Shown here: positions 33,282-40,922 of the stretch, piece by piece
How the letters are laid out: each line of letters starts with the position of its first letter
Position numbering within the stretch: position 1 is the first letter of the stretch
Source of the DNA: Sphingomonas sp. CFBP 13720
GTDB taxonomy: Bacteria > Pseudomonadota > Alphaproteobacteria > Sphingomonadales > Sphingomonadaceae
Assembly: GCF_014842075.1 (NCBI RefSeq)
Contig: NZ_JACYVA010000001.1
Location: forward strand, 580,278-644,277
DNA length: 64,000 nt
Reading direction: 5' to 3'
Notes under the pieces: model-generated
What the model was told of the DNA's origin: nothing
Database searches by the model: none
Seen by the model: the letters and a program-made list of their open reading frames with translations, nothing else
Program-made: the position numbers and the translations under genes

Positions 33282-34145
33282 ATGCGCCCTGCCCCCTTCG
33301 CGACCGCTGCCGATCCGGCGCCCGATTTCGTCGTCATCGACGTTGAAACCGCCTGTTCGCGCGTCAGCAGCATCTGTCAGGTCGGGATCGTCGGCTTTCG
33401 CGACGGTCGCGAAACCTTTGCCTATGAAACGCTCGTCGACCCTTGCGACGAATTTCACGCCGCCAATATCCGCATCCATGGCATCGCTGCCGAACGGGTG
33501 ATCGGCCAGCCGACCTTCGCGCAACTCCATGCGGCGATCGACGGGCATCTGACCGGGCGCATCACCGTGGCGCATTCGCATTTCGACAAGGGCGCGCTCG
33601 CCGCCGCATGCCGCATCCATGATCGCCCGACGATCGAGACGCGCTGGCTGGACAGCGTGCGCGTGGCGAAGCGGGCATGGCCCGACCTTCCCAACCACCG
33701 CCTTGGCGGACTGGCGCGTTATCTGGGGATCGCGCACCGCCACCATGACGCGCTGAGCGATGCCCGCGCCGCCGGTTGGGTGATCGTCAAGGCGATCGAC
33801 CATACCGGCCTGTCGCTGGCCGACTGGATGGCCCCGCCGCGCCCGCCGGGACCGGCACCCCGCCCCGCCGCCGATGGCCCGCTGCGCGGCGAACGCATCG
33901 CGATCCTCGGCGAACCGCGCGACGGCGCAGTGGCGCGGACCGTTGCGGCGATGGGCGGCACCGTGATGACCGCGCCGGGATCGACCACGACGATGCTGGT
34001 CGTCGCCGCCGCCGAACCCTATCCGCTGTCGATCCGACGCAGCCCGTTATGGCAACGCGTGCAACAGCTTACCGCCGCCGGCCGTCCGATCCGCGTCGTG
34101 ACCGCCGCCACGATCGCGGCGCTGGGCCAGTCCGTGAGCGCCTGA
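33282..34145 (+). CDS. DEDDh 3'-5' exonuclease with BRCT-like C-terminal domain
   Basis: A 287-residue protein. Residues 14-180 are a DnaQ-type exonuclease: FVVIDVETAC (Asp and Glu of ExoI), SICQVGIVGFRDG, IHGIAAERV, VAHSHFDKGAL (ExoII Asp) and HRHHDALSDARAAGWV (ExoIII His and Asp). After a Pro-rich linker (183-200) a BRCT-like domain follows: RGERIAILGEPRDGAVARTV, AAMGGTVMTAPGSTTTMLVV. The combination resembles DNA polymerase III epsilon-like stand-alone exonucleases that act in repair. Start at 33282 is the first ATG before the fold. It lies just right of the transposase remnant. Confidence 0.85.
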   Translation: MRPAPFATAADPAPDFVVIDVETACSRVSSICQVGIVGFRDGRETFAYETLVDPCDEFHAANIRIHGIAAERVIGQPTFAQLHAAIDGHLTGRITVAHSHFDKGALAAACRIHDRPTIETRWLDSVRVAKRAWPDLPNHRLGGLARYLGIAHRHHDALSDARAAGWVIVKAIDHTGLSLADWMAPPRPPGPAPRPAADGPLRGERIAILGEPRDGAVARTVAAMGGTVMTAPGSTTTMLVVAAAEPYPLSIRRSPLWQRVQQLTAAGRPIRVVTAATIAALGQSVSA

Positions 34146-34176
34146 CCCGGAACCGTCGCACCGGGGACGTTCGACG

Positions 34177-34920
34177 TCAGAACGCGTAGCGAACGCGCCC
34201 CAGCACCCGATCGCCGTCATGTCGGGCGTCGTAGCGTCCGGGTAGAATCGCGTCGTCATTCGTGTCCGTCCCGACATATTCGACGGTCAGCACCAGCGGA
34301 CGTCGAACATAGTCGACACCCAGCCGCCAATCCGAATAGTCCCCGCCGGGCCGTACTCTGTTCGATCGCCCGCTGCCGTCGTCGCTACCCGACGAACGGC
34401 CGAGCGCCGCCACGACGGTAAACGGCGTCGACGGTATCCCGGCAATCGCTTCCGCCCTCAGGTACAGGTTGTCGCCGCCGATCGCCGACTGTTCCGGCGC
34501 ATATGCGGCGACAAGCTCGAACTGTACCGGTCCATAGGTGTAGCCAGCACTTCCCAAAACCTCGGCATAGTTCAGCGGACCACGGCCGCCGGCAAACACA
34601 TACCCTGTCGCCTTCAACCCAAGTGTCAGCGCCGACACGTCGAACCGGGTGCCCAGACTCAGATCGGCGACGGCATCGCTATCGCCGTGCCGCGCTGCCT
34701 CGCGCAGCGCGGCAACCCTTGCCGATGCTTCGACGGGGCCGATCCGGGTGGAAATGTCACCCGACACCGAAGCCTTGCCGCCGCTCCAACTCAAACCACG
34801 GCGCGTTTCGTCGGTCGTTGCCTCGACGGCAACGACCGTCGCCGACTGGGCGTAGGCTTGGCTGCCGGCCTGCATCGCCAACACGGCGCTCGCAGCCCCG
34901 AACCAGATCCGGTCGATCAT
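34177..34920 (-). CDS. TorF-family putative porin / outer-membrane barrel protein
   Basis: A 247-residue protein with signal peptide (MIDRIWFGAASAVLAMQAG, cleavage after AYA) and a beta-barrel of about 12 strands, with alternating polar/aromatic residues (GYTYGPVQFELVAAYAPEQ, VRRPLVLTVEYVG) and the terminal Phe of outer-membrane proteins (RVRYAF). The early LSWSGGKASVSGDISTRIG matches the TorF-type opening strand. It starts in an ATGA overlap with the stop of the small secreted protein upstream, forming a two-gene operon. Solute unknown. Confidence 0.75.
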   Translation of the reverse strand: MIDRIWFGAASAVLAMQAGSQAYAQSATVVAVEATTDETRRGLSWSGGKASVSGDISTRIGPVEASARVAALREAARHGDSDAVADLSLGTRFDVSALTLGLKATGYVFAGGRGPLNYAEVLGSAGYTYGPVQFELVAAYAPEQSAIGGDNLYLRAEAIAGIPSTPFTVVAALGRSSGSDDGSGRSNRVRPGGDYSDWRLGVDYVRRPLVLTVEYVGTDTNDDAILPGRYDARHDGDRVLGRVRYAF

Positions 34921-35363
34921 CCCGCCTCCGCCGATCCGTGCAGGCGATCGATCTCGGCGGTCAGTACGGGATGGTCGTCCTCTGCCGCCGCCATCAGGTA
35001 GCGTTTGATATCGGCGGTCCGCTGCGCGACTTCCTGCGCGATGCGATCGCGGTTCGCGGTGCACCAACCCGGCCGGCTGCCCTGCATGACATATGGCGTT
35101 GCGAAGGAACGCGCCATCCGCGTGCCCGACGCGTGCCGCGCGTCGCGTTCGACGGTGACGTTCGCTTTCCAGCTGCACCGCAGGCTTGATGGCGCACCAC
35201 CGGGTGCGACCGCGCCGGACTGTTTGTGCTGGATGTCGACGCTTCCTCGATACTGGACGTCGGTTGCGCCCGTTGCATGCTGGATCTGCGTGCGATGTTC
35301 GGCGGCATATCCGCTGGTCGCGGCCAACATGCTCATCGCGAACCCTGTGGCGATAACGTTCAT
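34917..35363 (-). CDS. hypothetical secreted protein
   Basis: A 148-residue protein with a signal peptide (MNVIATGFAMSMLAATSGYA) and a soluble mature part with two Cys residues (LRCSWKANV, GWCTANRD), RDARHASGTRMARSFATPYV and a helical end rich in Asp/Glu. Start 35363 has a strong AAGGAGAAG ribosome site. No family recognised. It is coupled by ATGA to the TorF-like barrel gene and may be its periplasmic partner (inference). Confidence 0.6.
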   Translation of the reverse strand: MNVIATGFAMSMLAATSGYAAEHRTQIQHATGATDVQYRGSVDIQHKQSGAVAPGGAPSSLRCSWKANVTVERDARHASGTRMARSFATPYVMQGSRPGWCTANRDRIAQEVAQRTADIKRYLMAAAEDDHPVLTAEIDRLHGSAEAG

Positions 35364-35534
35364 TTTCTTCTCCTTGCGGTGCCTCGACCTATGTTGGCCG
35401 ATGACGAAGCCGACCGGGTCGACGCCTCCATAAATGTACGAAACGGACGGTTGTTGCGTCAGGCTGCGGTTCCCCTGGCTTGGAAAAATTGCTGCCTTGG
35501 CGCTGTCGGTTCGACGTACCGAGCTGCAACCTTG

Positions 35535-36827
35535 TCAGGCGGCGTGCTCGCCCGCGATCGGATCGTCGCGGTCGGGATCGCGGCCCTGCATCCGGTCGAG
35601 CGAGCGCATGATCGGCGTCACGGTCAACCCGTGCAACACGACCGACAGCAGCACGACCATGCCGACCAGCCCCCACAGTCGTTCGGCGCCGGCCACCTCC
35701 ATATGGTTCAATCCATAGGCAAGGTAATAGATCGAACCGACCCCGCGAATGCCGAAGAACGCCAGCGTCAGCTTCTCGGACCAGTCCGCACGAAGCCCCG
35801 TCAGCCCGATCAGTCCCGTCAACGGGCGCACCACCAGCAGGATGGCGATCGCCACGACGACGTCGGTCCATCCCACCGCCGCGAACAGTCCGCTGACGAT
35901 CGCACCGCCGAACAGCAGCAGCAGGACCATCATCGCCAGCCGTTCGATCTGTTCGGTCACGTCGTGCATGTCGTGATGGAAATCATGGTCGCGGTGCGTG
36001 CTGCGAAACGTCAGCGCGGTGACGAAGACCGCGAGGAAGCCATAGCAATGGATGATCTCGGTCAGGCCATAGGAGATGCAGGTCGCCGCCAGTGCGATCA
36101 GCCCGTCACCGGTCTGCGCCAGTTTCGATTCGGCGGACACATGGAAGGTCAGCCATCCGAACATCCGTCCGATCAGCCAGCCTCCGCCGACGCCCGCACC
36201 GATTTCCCACAGCACGCGGTAGCTCAGCCATTCGCCGAACCATGGTTCGCCGGTCGTGGCAACGGCGGCCAGTGCGATCGCCAGATGGACGAACGGGAAG
36301 GCGAAACCGTCGTTCAGCCCGGCTTCGGACGTCAGCCCGAACCGCACTTCGTCCTCTTCGCCGGTCTTGGGCGGGCCGACCTGGATGTCGGCGGCCAGCA
36401 CCGGATCGGTCGGGGCCAGGCTGGCCGCCAGCAGCAGCGCGATCGCCCATGGCATCCCCAGACCCCACCCGACGATCGCGGTGATGGCCAGGATTCCCAG
36501 CGGCATGGTGATCGCCAATAGTCGCCACGTCACTCGCCAGCGCCGCCAATCGAACACGCGGTCGATCTTCAGCCCCGCACCCATCAACGCGATGATGACG
36601 ACGAACTCGCTGAAACGCTCTGTAATCTCTGGATAAAGATACGGCAGCGGCTGCAACGTCACCTGCGGCAACGAGAATATCGCCGCACCAAGCCCAACAC
36701 AAACAACAGGCAACGATAACGGCAACTTACGCAGGACTAGGGGCAGCCAGACGACCAACGCGGTCAGTGCGCCGAAGCCAGTGAGAATAAGAATGTAGGG
36801 ATCGGGGCTTAACGGCGGAATGGGCAT
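35535..36827 (-). CDS. CPA1-type Na+/H+ antiporter
   Basis: A 430-residue inner-membrane antiporter with about 12 helices. The family core is clear: MGAGLKIDRVFDWRRW, LLAASLAPTDPVLAADIQVG (the TDP motif of the unwound helix) and FGLTSEAGLNDGFAFPFVHL (the ND motif with the ion-binding Asp). Then GWLIGRMFGWLTFHV, ETIIHCYGFLAVFV-like and FGIRGVGSIYYLAYG. It exchanges Na+ or K+ for H+ and supports pH and salt tolerance. Start at 36827 precedes the first helix; the longer frame has no similarity. No cytosolic regulatory domain follows. Confidence 0.92.
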   Translation of the reverse strand: MPIPPLSPDPYILILTGFGALTALVVWLPLVLRKLPLSLPVVCVGLGAAIFSLPQVTLQPLPYLYPEITERFSEFVVIIALMGAGLKIDRVFDWRRWRVTWRLLAITMPLGILAITAIVGWGLGMPWAIALLLAASLAPTDPVLAADIQVGPPKTGEEDEVRFGLTSEAGLNDGFAFPFVHLAIALAAVATTGEPWFGEWLSYRVLWEIGAGVGGGWLIGRMFGWLTFHVSAESKLAQTGDGLIALAATCISYGLTEIIHCYGFLAVFVTALTFRSTHRDHDFHHDMHDVTEQIERLAMMVLLLLFGGAIVSGLFAAVGWTDVVVAIAILLVVRPLTGLIGLTGLRADWSEKLTLAFFGIRGVGSIYYLAYGLNHMEVAGAERLWGLVGMVVLLSVVLHGLTVTPIMRSLDRMQGRDPDRDDPIAGEHAA

Positions 36828-36977
36828 GGGGAGCGAAACGACCGGCGAGCGGGATCGGACCCGGACCATCGTTCCGGCGGGCCAGCGATGTTGCCACCAG
36901 TCGCTTGGTCCAGATCGAACACATACCAGGCATCCCATTGTAACCTAGAGCAAAGTCAGCAAGGGCTGCGCGCAACG

Positions 36978-38006
36978 ATGGAGCTGCCACTGCCCGCAAT
37001 CGCGATATGTGTTCCGGTACGGAACGAAGAAGAGTTGCTGCCGCACTTGCTCCGCGCCTGCGGTGCGCTCGACGTTGCCGGTACGTCGGCCGCGCTGTGC
37101 CTGTATTTCGACGGATGCACCGACGGCAGCCGGTTGCTGGCCGAGGAAAGCGCGGAGAGGTTGTCCTTGCCGGTCGTCTGCCGGTCGGGTGATCGTCATT
37201 CAGAGGCGAATGCCGGGCGGGCGCGGGCGGCGGCGATGGCGCTGGGGCTGGACCTGTTGGACGACGATGCCGGCGTGTTGCTGTCGACCGACGCCGACAG
37301 CCAGCCCGAACCCGACTGGGTACAAGCTGCGCTCGTAGCACTGTCGCTGGCGGATGTTGCCGCCGGACGGGTGATACGGTCTGATGGCGCGGCGGATCTG
37401 AGCCAGACGCGGGTCGAACGCTATTACGATCGCCTGCACGCGCATCGCCGGGCGACCGACCCCGTGGCGTGGGAGATGGGAGGGTGCCATTTCGGCGGCG
37501 GGGCGAACATGGCGATCCGCGCATCCACCTATCGCTCACTGGGCGGGTTCCGCCCGGTACCGTCAGGCGAGGATGCCTTGCTACTCGACGATGCCGCGCG
37601 TGCTGGCTGGCGCGTCCGCCACGACTCGGCGATGCGGGTCCACACCTCTTCCCGGCGGACGGGTCGCGCGATGGGCGGCCTCGCGACCGCGCTGAACGAC
37701 ATCGATGCGAACGGGCTTCCGCTGGTGGAACACCCCATGGCGGCCGATTGGCAGTATCGGATGCAGGCGTTGGCTCGCCGGACCTTCGCAACCATCGGCG
37801 ACCGGGAAACGCGCGAACGGCTGGGCCAGGTGATCGGATCGAACGGCGACCATGTGCTGGGCGTCGCGCGCGATTGCCCGAACGCGGAGGCATTCTGCAT
37901 GAGGGTGGTCCCCGCCGCGCCCGATGCCGGGGTCCGCGTGCAGTTGGCGGATGCGGAGGTCGCGCTGACCCGGATCGAAGCGGCGCGCTGCGTGCTGGCG
38001 GCATGA
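36978..38006 (+). CDS. glycosyltransferase, GT2 family
   Basis: A 342-residue cytosolic GT-A glycosyltransferase. It opens with AIAICVPVRNEEELLPHLLR, has the nucleotide-sugar/metal motif VLLSTDADSQPEPDWV (Asp-x-Asp), FGGGANMAIRASTYRSLGGF and the acceptor/base motif PSGEDALLLDDAARAG. No membrane helix is seen, so the acceptor may be soluble or peripheral. First gene of a four-gene operon: its stop overlaps the next start (ATGA at 38003). The set with a deacetylase and NodS-like methyltransferase suggests it builds a small glycoconjugate. Donor and acceptor unknown. Confidence 0.88.
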   Translation: MELPLPAIAICVPVRNEEELLPHLLRACGALDVAGTSAALCLYFDGCTDGSRLLAEESAERLSLPVVCRSGDRHSEANAGRARAAAMALGLDLLDDDAGVLLSTDADSQPEPDWVQAALVALSLADVAAGRVIRSDGAADLSQTRVERYYDRLHAHRRATDPVAWEMGGCHFGGGANMAIRASTYRSLGGFRPVPSGEDALLLDDAARAGWRVRHDSAMRVHTSSRRTGRAMGGLATALNDIDANGLPLVEHPMAADWQYRMQALARRTFATIGDRETRERLGQVIGSNGDHVLGVARDCPNAEAFCMRVVPAAPDAGVRVQLADAEVALTRIEAARCVLAA

Positions 38007-38995
38007 CGGTGCCGATCGGGCAAGCTCTGCGCGACGCGATCCGCGATGCCGAATGGGACGTTCAGCCCGTCGCCGACCCGGTGGATTCCTTCGAGTGGCT
38101 GACGCTGTTGCGTACGCTCTATGCCACCGGGCGGCGCGACCTTCCGCTCGGCCGCTTGCTGGAAGGACATGTCGATGCCGTGCAGATCGTGCAGCGCTAT
38201 GGCAGCGACGTGCAGGTTGCGGCGTTGCTGGCGGCGCTGGCCGGCGGCGCGACGTTGGGCGTGTGGAACGCCGGTCTGCCCGGTGCAGGACTTCGGATGG
38301 AAGATCGCCGGCTGACCGGCGGGAAAAGTCACGCGTCGGGTGCCGGCACGCTCAGCCATGCGCTGGCGACGACCGACACCCCGGACGGTCCGCAATTGCT
38401 GCTCCTCGATCTTGCGCGCGTCCCACCGACGATCGATCGCGACTGGTGGAAGACGACCGGCATGCAGCGATCCGAAACGCATCTGGTCCGGTGGCAGGAT
38501 GCACCGCTACGCGAGAACGATCCGATCGGTCGCCCGGGCGACTATCCGCGCGAGCCGTTTTTCAGCGGCGGTGCGCTGCGCTTCGTTGCAGTCCATGCCG
38601 GTGGCGTGGCGGCATTGTGCGACCGGACGTGCGACCATCTGGTGGCGACGGACCGGGCCGGCGATCCGTTCCAGTCGGTTAGGTTGGCGGAGCTGTTTGC
38701 GCTTGCCGATACTGCGGCGGCGGCGGTGCGGCACGTTGCGTCACGGTGGTTCGAGGAGGACGGGGAGGCGCGTCTGGCTCGGGTCGCCGCCGCACGATTG
38801 ACGGTGACGGCCGCCGCCGAACGGGCGATCGTCGTTGCGCGGGAAGCGGTCGGACTGGCGGGAATGTTCGTCGGCCATCCGCTGGCCGCGACCATCGCCG
38901 ACCTTTCGGTCTATCTGCGTCAGCCGGCCCCCGATGCACAGCGGCTGCGCGTCGGCGGTGCGGTCGCCGCGCGGCTGCTGTCGCCCGCGCTGTGA
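38003..38995 (+). CDS. acyl-CoA dehydrogenase-like protein
   Basis: A 330-residue protein, shorter than typical acyl-CoA dehydrogenases (about 380). The C-terminal helical part fits the family best: FALADTAAAAVRHVASRWFE, AARLTVTAAAERAIVVAREA and VGLAGMFVGHPLAATIADLSVYLRQPA. The middle beta domain is recognisable but divergent (GATLGVWNAGLPGAGLRMED, GAGTLSHALATTDT). The catalytic Glu and FAD contacts cannot be confirmed. It may oxidise an acyl or amino-sugar linked group, or be a non-catalytic relative. Start and stop overlap both neighbours (ATGA, GTGA), so it is an integral part of the operon. Confidence 0.72.
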   Translation: MTVPIGQALRDAIRDAEWDVQPVADPVDSFEWLTLLRTLYATGRRDLPLGRLLEGHVDAVQIVQRYGSDVQVAALLAALAGGATLGVWNAGLPGAGLRMEDRRLTGGKSHASGAGTLSHALATTDTPDGPQLLLLDLARVPPTIDRDWWKTTGMQRSETHLVRWQDAPLRENDPIGRPGDYPREPFFSGGALRFVAVHAGGVAALCDRTCDHLVATDRAGDPFQSVRLAELFALADTAAAAVRHVASRWFEEDGEARLARVAAARLTVTAAAERAIVVAREAVGLAGMFVGHPLAATIADLSVYLRQPAPDAQRLRVGGAVAARLLSPAL

Positions 38996-39630
38996 CCTTT
39001 GGGGTCGGCCGGCCACGGGTCGCGATGATCGTGGCACCGCACCCGGATGACGAAGTGATCGGCGCCGCCGCGCTGATCCGCGCCCTGACGCGGCGGGGCA
39101 CGACGGTCCGCGTCGTCGTGGTGACCGACGGTGCGGCGTCGCATCCCGGCAGCGTGCGCTGGCCACGGCGGCGGCTGGTCGCAGCCCGACGGCGCGAAAG
39201 CCGGCTGGCGCTACGGCGGCTGGGCATCAGGGCGGATGACGTGACGTTTCTGTCGCTGACCGACGGACGGGTCGACCAAATGGCATGCGACCGCGCGCTT
39301 CATCGCGAAGTGCGGCGGACCGGGCGGCTCGACCTGATCGCGGGGCCAGCGGCGGCGGACGGGCATCCCGATCACCGCGCGGTTGCCGCCGCGCTGCGGA
39401 CCTGCAGGCATCCCGCCCGGCGCCTGAGCCATCAGGTATGGCCGCCCGCCACGCGGATGGCGGGGCCGATACTGGCGCTGCCGATCGCGGTGGCCACCAA
39501 ACGATCGCTGATCCGGGTGCACCGGACGCAGTTGGGGGCGATCGGCGACGATCCAACGGGCTTCACGATCGCGCGGCACGAACTGGACGCCTTCGCCCGG
39601 TCGCCCGAACGTCACGGCTTCCACCGATGA
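38992..39630 (+). CDS. PIG-L/LmbE-family deacetylase
   Basis: A 212-residue zinc-dependent N-deacetylase. The metal motif PHPDDEVIGAAALI lies near the N-terminus (about 16-29) and the second His site is DGHPDHRAVAAAL (about 118-130). The family removes N-acetyl groups from GlcNAc-containing compounds (GlcNAc-PI, mycothiol, bacillithiol precursors). Start GTG 38992 overlaps the stop of the dehydrogenase-like gene and its own stop overlaps the methyltransferase start. In this operon it would expose an amino group that the following NodS-like enzyme could methylate. Confidence 0.9.
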   Translation: MTFGVGRPRVAMIVAPHPDDEVIGAAALIRALTRRGTTVRVVVVTDGAASHPGSVRWPRRRLVAARRRESRLALRRLGIRADDVTFLSLTDGRVDQMACDRALHREVRRTGRLDLIAGPAAADGHPDHRAVAAALRTCRHPARRLSHQVWPPATRMAGPILALPIAVATKRSLIRVHRTQLGAIGDDPTGFTIARHELDAFARSPERHGFHR

Positions 39631-40202
39631 GCGCGATCACGCTGGATGGCTTCGAGCGGAAGTTCGCGGAGGCGGACGATCCGTGGCGGACGTTCACCGA
39701 CCGTGACGAGGCGACCAAGCGCGCGGCGATACTGCACGCGCTGGGACCGGGACCGGTGGGCCGGGTGCTGGAACTGGCGTCGGGCAACGGATCGAACAGC
39801 GTCGCGATCGCCCGACGCGCACTGCGGCTGGATGCGACCGAAGGAACCATCGAGGGTACACGGCTGACCGTTCGCGCGCTGGACGGCCAGCCGCGCGCGC
39901 GGGCGATCCGCCTCGCCCTACCCGCGCACCTGCCGCGCCGCCGATACGATGCCATCGTAGTGGCCGAGCTGCTCTATTACCTGTCACCCCGCGCGATGGC
40001 ACGGGTCGCGCGCGACTGTGCGGCGGCACTTGCCCCCGGCGGACGGCTGGTCCTTGCGCATCATCAAATCGACTTTTACGACTTCGTCCAGCGATCGCGG
40101 CATATCCAGCACCGGTTCCTGCACGAGACCGGTCGCGAATGGCTGGTTCGCGAAGTGGCGCATAACACCCGTTGGCAGGTGCTGTCCGCAACACGGGTGT
40201 AG
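39627..40202 (+). CDS. SAM-dependent methyltransferase, NodS-like
   Basis: A 191-residue Rossmann methyltransferase. Motif I is GRVLELASGNGSNSVAIARR, followed by LRLDATEGTIEGTRLTVR, IVVAELLYYLSPRAMARVAR (motif IV) and LAPGGRLVLAHHQIDFYDFV (motif V/VI). The DPWRTFTDRDEATKRAAIL start and ELLYYLS resemble NodS, the N-methyltransferase acting on deacetylated chito-oligosaccharides in rhizobia. It is the last gene of the operon, joined by an ATGA overlap. Substrate is inferred, not shown. Confidence 0.82.
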   Translation: MSAITLDGFERKFAEADDPWRTFTDRDEATKRAAILHALGPGPVGRVLELASGNGSNSVAIARRALRLDATEGTIEGTRLTVRALDGQPRARAIRLALPAHLPRRRYDAIVVAELLYYLSPRAMARVARDCAAALAPGGRLVLAHHQIDFYDFVQRSRHIQHRFLHETGREWLVREVAHNTRWQVLSATRV

Positions 40203-40570
40203 ATCGCATCATTATGCCAACGTTGGGCCGGCCTTCGACGCCAGCGCGGCGGAATACAGGCGCGACCCGGTCGGAAGCCTCGACACCGAACGGGATATGT
40301 CGGGTGCCGATCGTCGACAGCAGCATCGCACGGCCGCGCTGACCCACCGGCCCGTGCAGGGTGATCAGTCGGCAGTATTCCGATCTGTTCGGGAAGGCGT
40401 TCGATCTGGTCGTGGTCCACCATCACTCGCTGGCGGCGCGTGAAAGCCCGGTAAGTGGATTCCGCTGGACGTGCTCGGGCAGGAGGAATCGTTTCGAGGG
40501 TTGCGGCGATGATGGGTTCGCCTCGAACCGGACACAGGCGCCGGGATGCCGCTGCCCTCGGGACCGGCGA
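40203..40570. other. 368-bp stretch without a credible gene
   Basis: Frames on both strands are short, have Arg/Pro-rich composition and no recognisable motif. The minus strand near 40250-40350 keeps a protein-like piece (LLSTIGTRHIPFGVEAS), so a decayed gene is possible. I can assign nothing. Confidence 0.3.
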
Positions 40571-40837
40571 TCAATCCTCCCCCGTGCCGCGGCCGATCCG
40601 GTACGGGCCAACGCGCGATCGCAACGCCTGCCCCTTCCAGCTCAAACGGACCGTGCCCTCCAACACCAGTCGATCGACTGCCGCGTGCACGGTGGGCATC
40701 ATCATACGCCAGTCCGTGCCGCCACCGGCGGCAGTGGCCAATACCCGCGCAGCCTCGCTGGGACAGATCGTAGCCTTCGGTGCGCGGGCGGAGAGTAACG
40801 TCCGTATGGCAGTTTGCGCATCCATCGCCGCAGTCAT
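40571..40837 (-). CDS. DUF3253 family protein
   Basis: An 88-residue protein matching DUF3253: AIRTLLSARAPKATICPSEA, ARVLATAAGG, WRMMMPTVHAAVDRLVLEG and WKGQALRSRVGPYRI. The fold is a winged helix, so it may bind nucleic acid, but the family has no known function. Members occur singly across alphaproteobacteria. Start ATG 40837; ATG 40825 is an alternative. It is next to, and runs in the same direction as, the siderophore receptor gene. Confidence 0.82.
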   Translation of the reverse strand: MTAAMDAQTAIRTLLSARAPKATICPSEAARVLATAAGGGTDWRMMMPTVHAAVDRLVLEGTVRLSWKGQALRSRVGPYRIGRGTGED

Positions 40838-40922
40838 ACCGGACTGGTTCCGCGCTTCAATGGACGGGCAGCCCCGTTCGGGGGTTCAGGGCGCAACGAA
40901 ACGCCCCCCGCACGAACCCGCC

